From Serinus canaria (taxonomy: Eukaryota; Chordata; Aves; Passeriformes; Fringillidae): a DNA stretch of 64,000 nucleotides. The translations under genes and the position numbers were made by a program. The stretch is from contig NC_066317.1 in the NCBI RefSeq assembly GCF_022539315.1, positions 54,907,179 to 54,971,178 on the forward strand, given 5' to 3'. The notes beneath the pieces were generated by a model that saw only the letters and a program-made list of their open reading frames with translations, made no database searches and was not told where the DNA came from. Each line of letters begins with the position of its first letter. Position 1 is the first letter of the stretch. This document shows, piece by piece, positions 60,901 to 64,000 of this stretch.

Positions 60901-61854
60901 AAACGAAAAAGTCATGTTTTGCTTCAGCTAAAAACCCAAAACTGCATCATGAAAACAGATGACATTCAACATTTTTTTCCAGAAGTACCTGCTGCTAAAT
61001 TTTGATCACATAGCTTCATAGATGTGAAATCTAAGGTTTCTACCACTTCTCTTCTGTTACTGAAAAGACTATATACTATCAGATTTAAAACTCAGAAAGA
61101 AAAAAGTTCAGCCCAAGCCTGCTTATTCTAGGATTAATTTATTGATGCAGCTCACATTTGAAAGACTCACAGATAATATTGCCATTCCTCTCTTAAAAGG
61201 ATTTTCCTACTTGGAATTTCTATTCTATTGATAGAGTTAGTCAATTTGGAATAAAACTGCAATCTCATGCCACACATCAATACATAACAAAATATTAGCA
61301 CATAGGTTTATTTTAATCTCTGGACAGCATGTTTTTTTCCCATCAGTGATTCAGTAAGTCTGCATCCTAAGAAAGAGCATACATATAATACAGCCCTTTT
61401 CTAGACTGACAGAAAGGATAGTATTTGGTCATGTAGTCTATTTTGAAGCAGCTGTTAATGCCCTTGATAAATGCCCAGGCCTGCTGGGCAGTTATGCCCA
61501 AGACAAATTGTTTTTTTCACTTGCCTTCCTAGATGGAACATTTCATTTCTAAATCTACCCTGCAATGCCTGACTTTGTCGGATGAGATGCTCTGTAACAC
61601 CCCATGCATTCAGAGATCATGGTAACTCCCAAGTCAGTTTTGATTTTGTAATTTCAAAACCTACTAATGCAGTGTAATAGTTTACTACATTTATCTGACC
61701 AAGAGCTCAAATGGATAACTCTAGCCCTGCAATACATGAGTACAACTAAACCCCACTTTATTTTACAGGAGCCCATTTAATATTTTTGACAAGATCTTTG
61801 TATTGAGGCTATAATTAAGCCCATGCTGCAGCTGAAGATGCACACAGTAATTTC

Positions 61855-61886
61855 AGTACTAGGTGGAAAGAAATCCACCTAGTACT
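61855..61886. repeat. Perfect 13-bp inverted repeat with 6-base loop
   Basis: Arms 61855-61867 (agtactaggtgga) and 61874-61886 (tccacctagtact) are exact reverse complements around aagaaa. Pairing stops abruptly outside the arms. Confidence 0.93.
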
Positions 61887-62517
61887 ACAGTTTGTTTACT
61901 CAGTAGAAAGTAAGTTTGGTTTTTTTTTTCAAACTTTTTCTTGAAGCTATGTAGTTGAAATACACTTTTCCTTCTATGCTATAGCAAATCTGTAAGTTTC
62001 AAACTGTTCATCCATAGCATGTACAAAACAATAGTGACTTTCAGTACTACTCAAACACTCATAAGTACACACCTAAGTAAGTGCTCTCTTCATGTTAACT
62101 TTGAATAACTTGTTTTAATGTATTCATGGAGCTAGAGCCCAAGTAAATAGCGAGTAGGGATAATTCCTCAGTTTGGCATTTTAGACCTGTGTTGCAAAAA
62201 TTTAGAAAAATCAACAAACTCTAACAAAACATTAGTTCTCAAAATATTTTATGAAAATTGAAATATTGCATCAGTATGTATTGTAAGAAACATGAAAACA
62301 CAACAGGTAGATTTCAGTTTAGAAGCTACTTCATGTACCAGCTTGATGCTCAGCATTCTTTTCTTGAACTCATGACTGCAGCTTACTTATTTATCATGTA
62401 GCTCAGGGGGCCTGTTTTTCAGGGAGGTATGGTGGGGGTATTTAGCTCAACTCAGAAGATGAAGTTATTCTTTTGAGAGTAACATTTCATCTACACACCA
62501 GTTTTCTGCAGAAATAG

Positions 62518-62597
62518 GTTTGGTGGGGGGATTGGTGGCTTATTTTTCCTTTGTTTATGGGGTTTTGGGTTGGGTTGGTTTTTTTCCCCCCCATAGT
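62518..62597. repeat. G/T-rich low-complexity patch
   Basis: G-rich words (tggtggggggattggtgg, then ggggttttgggttgggttgg) are followed by a T run and a C run to about 62594. Three runs of three or more G plus a final GG could form a weak two-tier quadruplex. Confidence 0.6.
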
Positions 62598-63511
62598 TTG
62601 CCTTTAAGTCTACACAGGTGACACTTTAGAACTGTTAACATAATAAATGGACATTTCAAAAATAAAATTTGGTAATTCAAGTATAAAAAATAGGGAGGCT
62701 TGGCCTGGAAACTTTTTAGGCCACGCTAGTAACCTTTCTCACAGGAGTAATCAGTGAGACTACTCATGCAAACCAAGTTATTCACATGGTAAATGGCTGC
62801 AGAATCAGACTCTAAATTTGCATTTTAGGGACATACTGCTCCCTCAATGGATTATTCATAAATACAGGAAGAAAAAAATAAGTAATTTTGAAACTATTTC
62901 TGTAAACTCCTCCTATTCTGACATTTTTTCCTTGTCATAGCCCTAGCATAGTAAGAGCTGGAATCCCAATTACTTGACTTAAAAAACATGTTTGGAAAAA
63001 TTATGATTGAAAAGTTTTCCTATCAGCCGACTTTTTTATTTATAAATGAAAAGGTAACTGCTCTTCTCTGTAAACATGTGAAGAGTATATTTAGCCCTCA
63101 AAAATCTGGCAGCCCTCTACTTCTAGACTACACAGAACTATAAACAAATTTTAGATATAAGTAGCTTCTTACAAAACTGGTTCAACAGTCTATGGCAGCT
63201 GTCTTCAACAAAATTTTATACATCCCTACAAATGACAATAACTTGTAAAAAGTTATATAATATAACTTTTATTATAATACTGGCATATTTTGAGAAGTAT
63301 TTGCAACACTAGAGAACGAGGTGAACTTGGGGATACAATGGCCTACACTTACTAAAAACTATTTTTAAACCTGTGTCTAACAGTGTCAGTTTTCATAAAG
63401 TGGAAGCTTTCAGTTTATCTTCATCTTGCTGTCCTAATATACTATTTCAACTAATATAAACATCACACCCAAGATGACAGCTTTATGAAGAAAGAAGAAA
63501 CAAGTATTTGA

Positions 63512-63900
63512 TTTCACATTGTCGTAAGGAATTGTTTCAAAAAGTTTTGTCCCCCATAATAATCAGAGGCCTTTGGAAATCCAGAAGTGTTGTGAAAATC
63601 CTCCATGCCTTGACCCTTTCTGTCTTCCTGCCACGAAGCATATTGAAAACCACTGCTGACACATGACTGTGGTCTCTGTAAGAGAGGTTCAAAGCCCTAA
63701 GAGGCCACATCCAACCCTCCCTCTATGGCACTTGCCATTTCCTGAAGAGCCATATACTCTTTAGAGGCCCTGCTCAAGAACATGGGCTCATGTGAGTTAT
63801 AGATAATGAAGAAAGTCCTGCAGATGTTAAATACTGTAATTATTGCAGATGTCAAGACCGTAATTAGTCCAAGAGCTTTTAGCAGTGCTTCAGGATGCAC
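63512..63900 (-). other. Possible minus-strand exon(s) or decayed coding remnant (weak)
   Basis: One - strand frame is open from 63900 to a TAG at 63697-63699, then open again to TGA near 63512: about 67 and 60 codons separated by a single stop. The first part has a membrane-segment-like hydrophobic stretch (ALGLITVLTSAIITVF, roughly residues 8-24) followed by charged sequence. The second begins after a good acceptor-like 'cctctcttacag' and has mixed, protein-like composition (SSGFQYASWQEDRKGQ, roughly its first third). There is no ATG at the upstream edge: a TGA lies immediately before the GTG at 63898-63900. Any coding use would therefore need splicing, with an acceptor-like 'cctttgag' just upstream. 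No family is recognised. Chance, a last exon, or an old pseudogene are all possible. Confidence 0.2.
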
Positions 63901-64000
63901 TCAAAGGTACAAGCTGTCTCAACTGAACTTCAGTGCTAACAGCCCATTTCTCAACCAAAGAGGGTTGTTTCAGCAGACAGAGCACCTACACAACAAAACA

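Larger units (their letters stand above)
58803..63500. other. No recognisable gene (AT-rich unique sequence)
   Basis: It contains a 13-bp tandem duplication at 60638-60663, a 10-G run at 60891-60900, a perfect 13-bp inverted repeat at 61855-61886 and a G/T-rich patch at 62518-62597. No interspersed repeat or coding signal was recognised. Confidence 0.5.

Noticed and set aside
62540..62576. G-quadruplex or interstitial telomere-like repeat
   Set aside because: Only three runs of three or more G are adjacent and the words are not TTAGGG; too weak.
1..64000. tRNA, rRNA, snRNA, CRISPR, mitochondrial insertions and DNA transposons
   Set aside because: I looked for their hallmark words (tRNA B-box-like sequence, terminal inverted repeats, regularly spaced repeats) and saw none. 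Very diverged copies could be missed by eye.

Overview
The window looks like AT-rich, non-coding nuclear DNA from a bird. The evidence is its mobile-element content: several degraded CR1 (chicken repeat 1) LINE copies with the typical CR1 3' end (a GG-TTGGACTAGATGACC-like stretch followed by ATTCT-type repeats), one old avian-type endogenous retrovirus LTR, and no mammalian L1 or SINE families. CR1 also occurs in crocodilians and turtles, so 'bird' is the best reading rather than proven; the species cannot be told. Interspersed repeats are sparse, as expected for a bird.

No intact protein-coding gene, tRNA, rRNA or CRISPR array could be supported. The longest open frames are either inside repeats (148-149 codons in the LTR and in a CR1 reverse-transcriptase remnant) or about the length expected by chance in DNA this AT-rich (up to 163 codons). 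The window is best described as a large intron or gene desert. In the lines I sampled the + strand usually carries more A than T and more C than G; if a full count confirms this, it would fit transcription of a host gene from the - strand.

Layout: an LTR remnant at 0.5-1.3 kb; a CR1 fragment with a surviving FADD box at 2.6-3.4 kb; a TA/TATG microsatellite at 8.3 kb; an internally deleted CR1 at 8.9-9.3 kb; a CR1 tail on the - strand at 11.7 kb; short tandem duplications at 13.8 and 17.2 kb; a perfect hairpin at 19.0 kb; a tail-to-tail CR1 pair at 20.5-21.5 kb; an AT-only tract at 23.4 kb; then 20 kb almost free of recognisable repeats. That quiet part holds several blocks that look like candidate conserved non-coding elements (35.4-36.0, 39.5-39.8 and 42.6-42.9 kb) and a GC-richer block with splice-site-like edges (40.6-41.2 kb). 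A CR1 tail lies at 44.0 kb, a perfect 19-bp hairpin at 45.4 kb, and a small CpG island with a perfect RFX X-box palindrome at 46.5-46.7 kb. Another candidate conserved block is at 48.1-48.4 kb. The largest CR1 copy is at 57.3-58.6 kb, followed by a pure 34-A tract. A possible - strand exon near 63.5-63.9 kb is weakly supported.

The strongest leads are the CpG island with the X-box (a possible unannotated or alternative promoter), the perfect inverted repeats (probable template-switch products), and the exon-like block at 40.6-41.2 kb. No convincing new molecular system was found. Element boundaries are by eye against remembered family consensus and are approximate.
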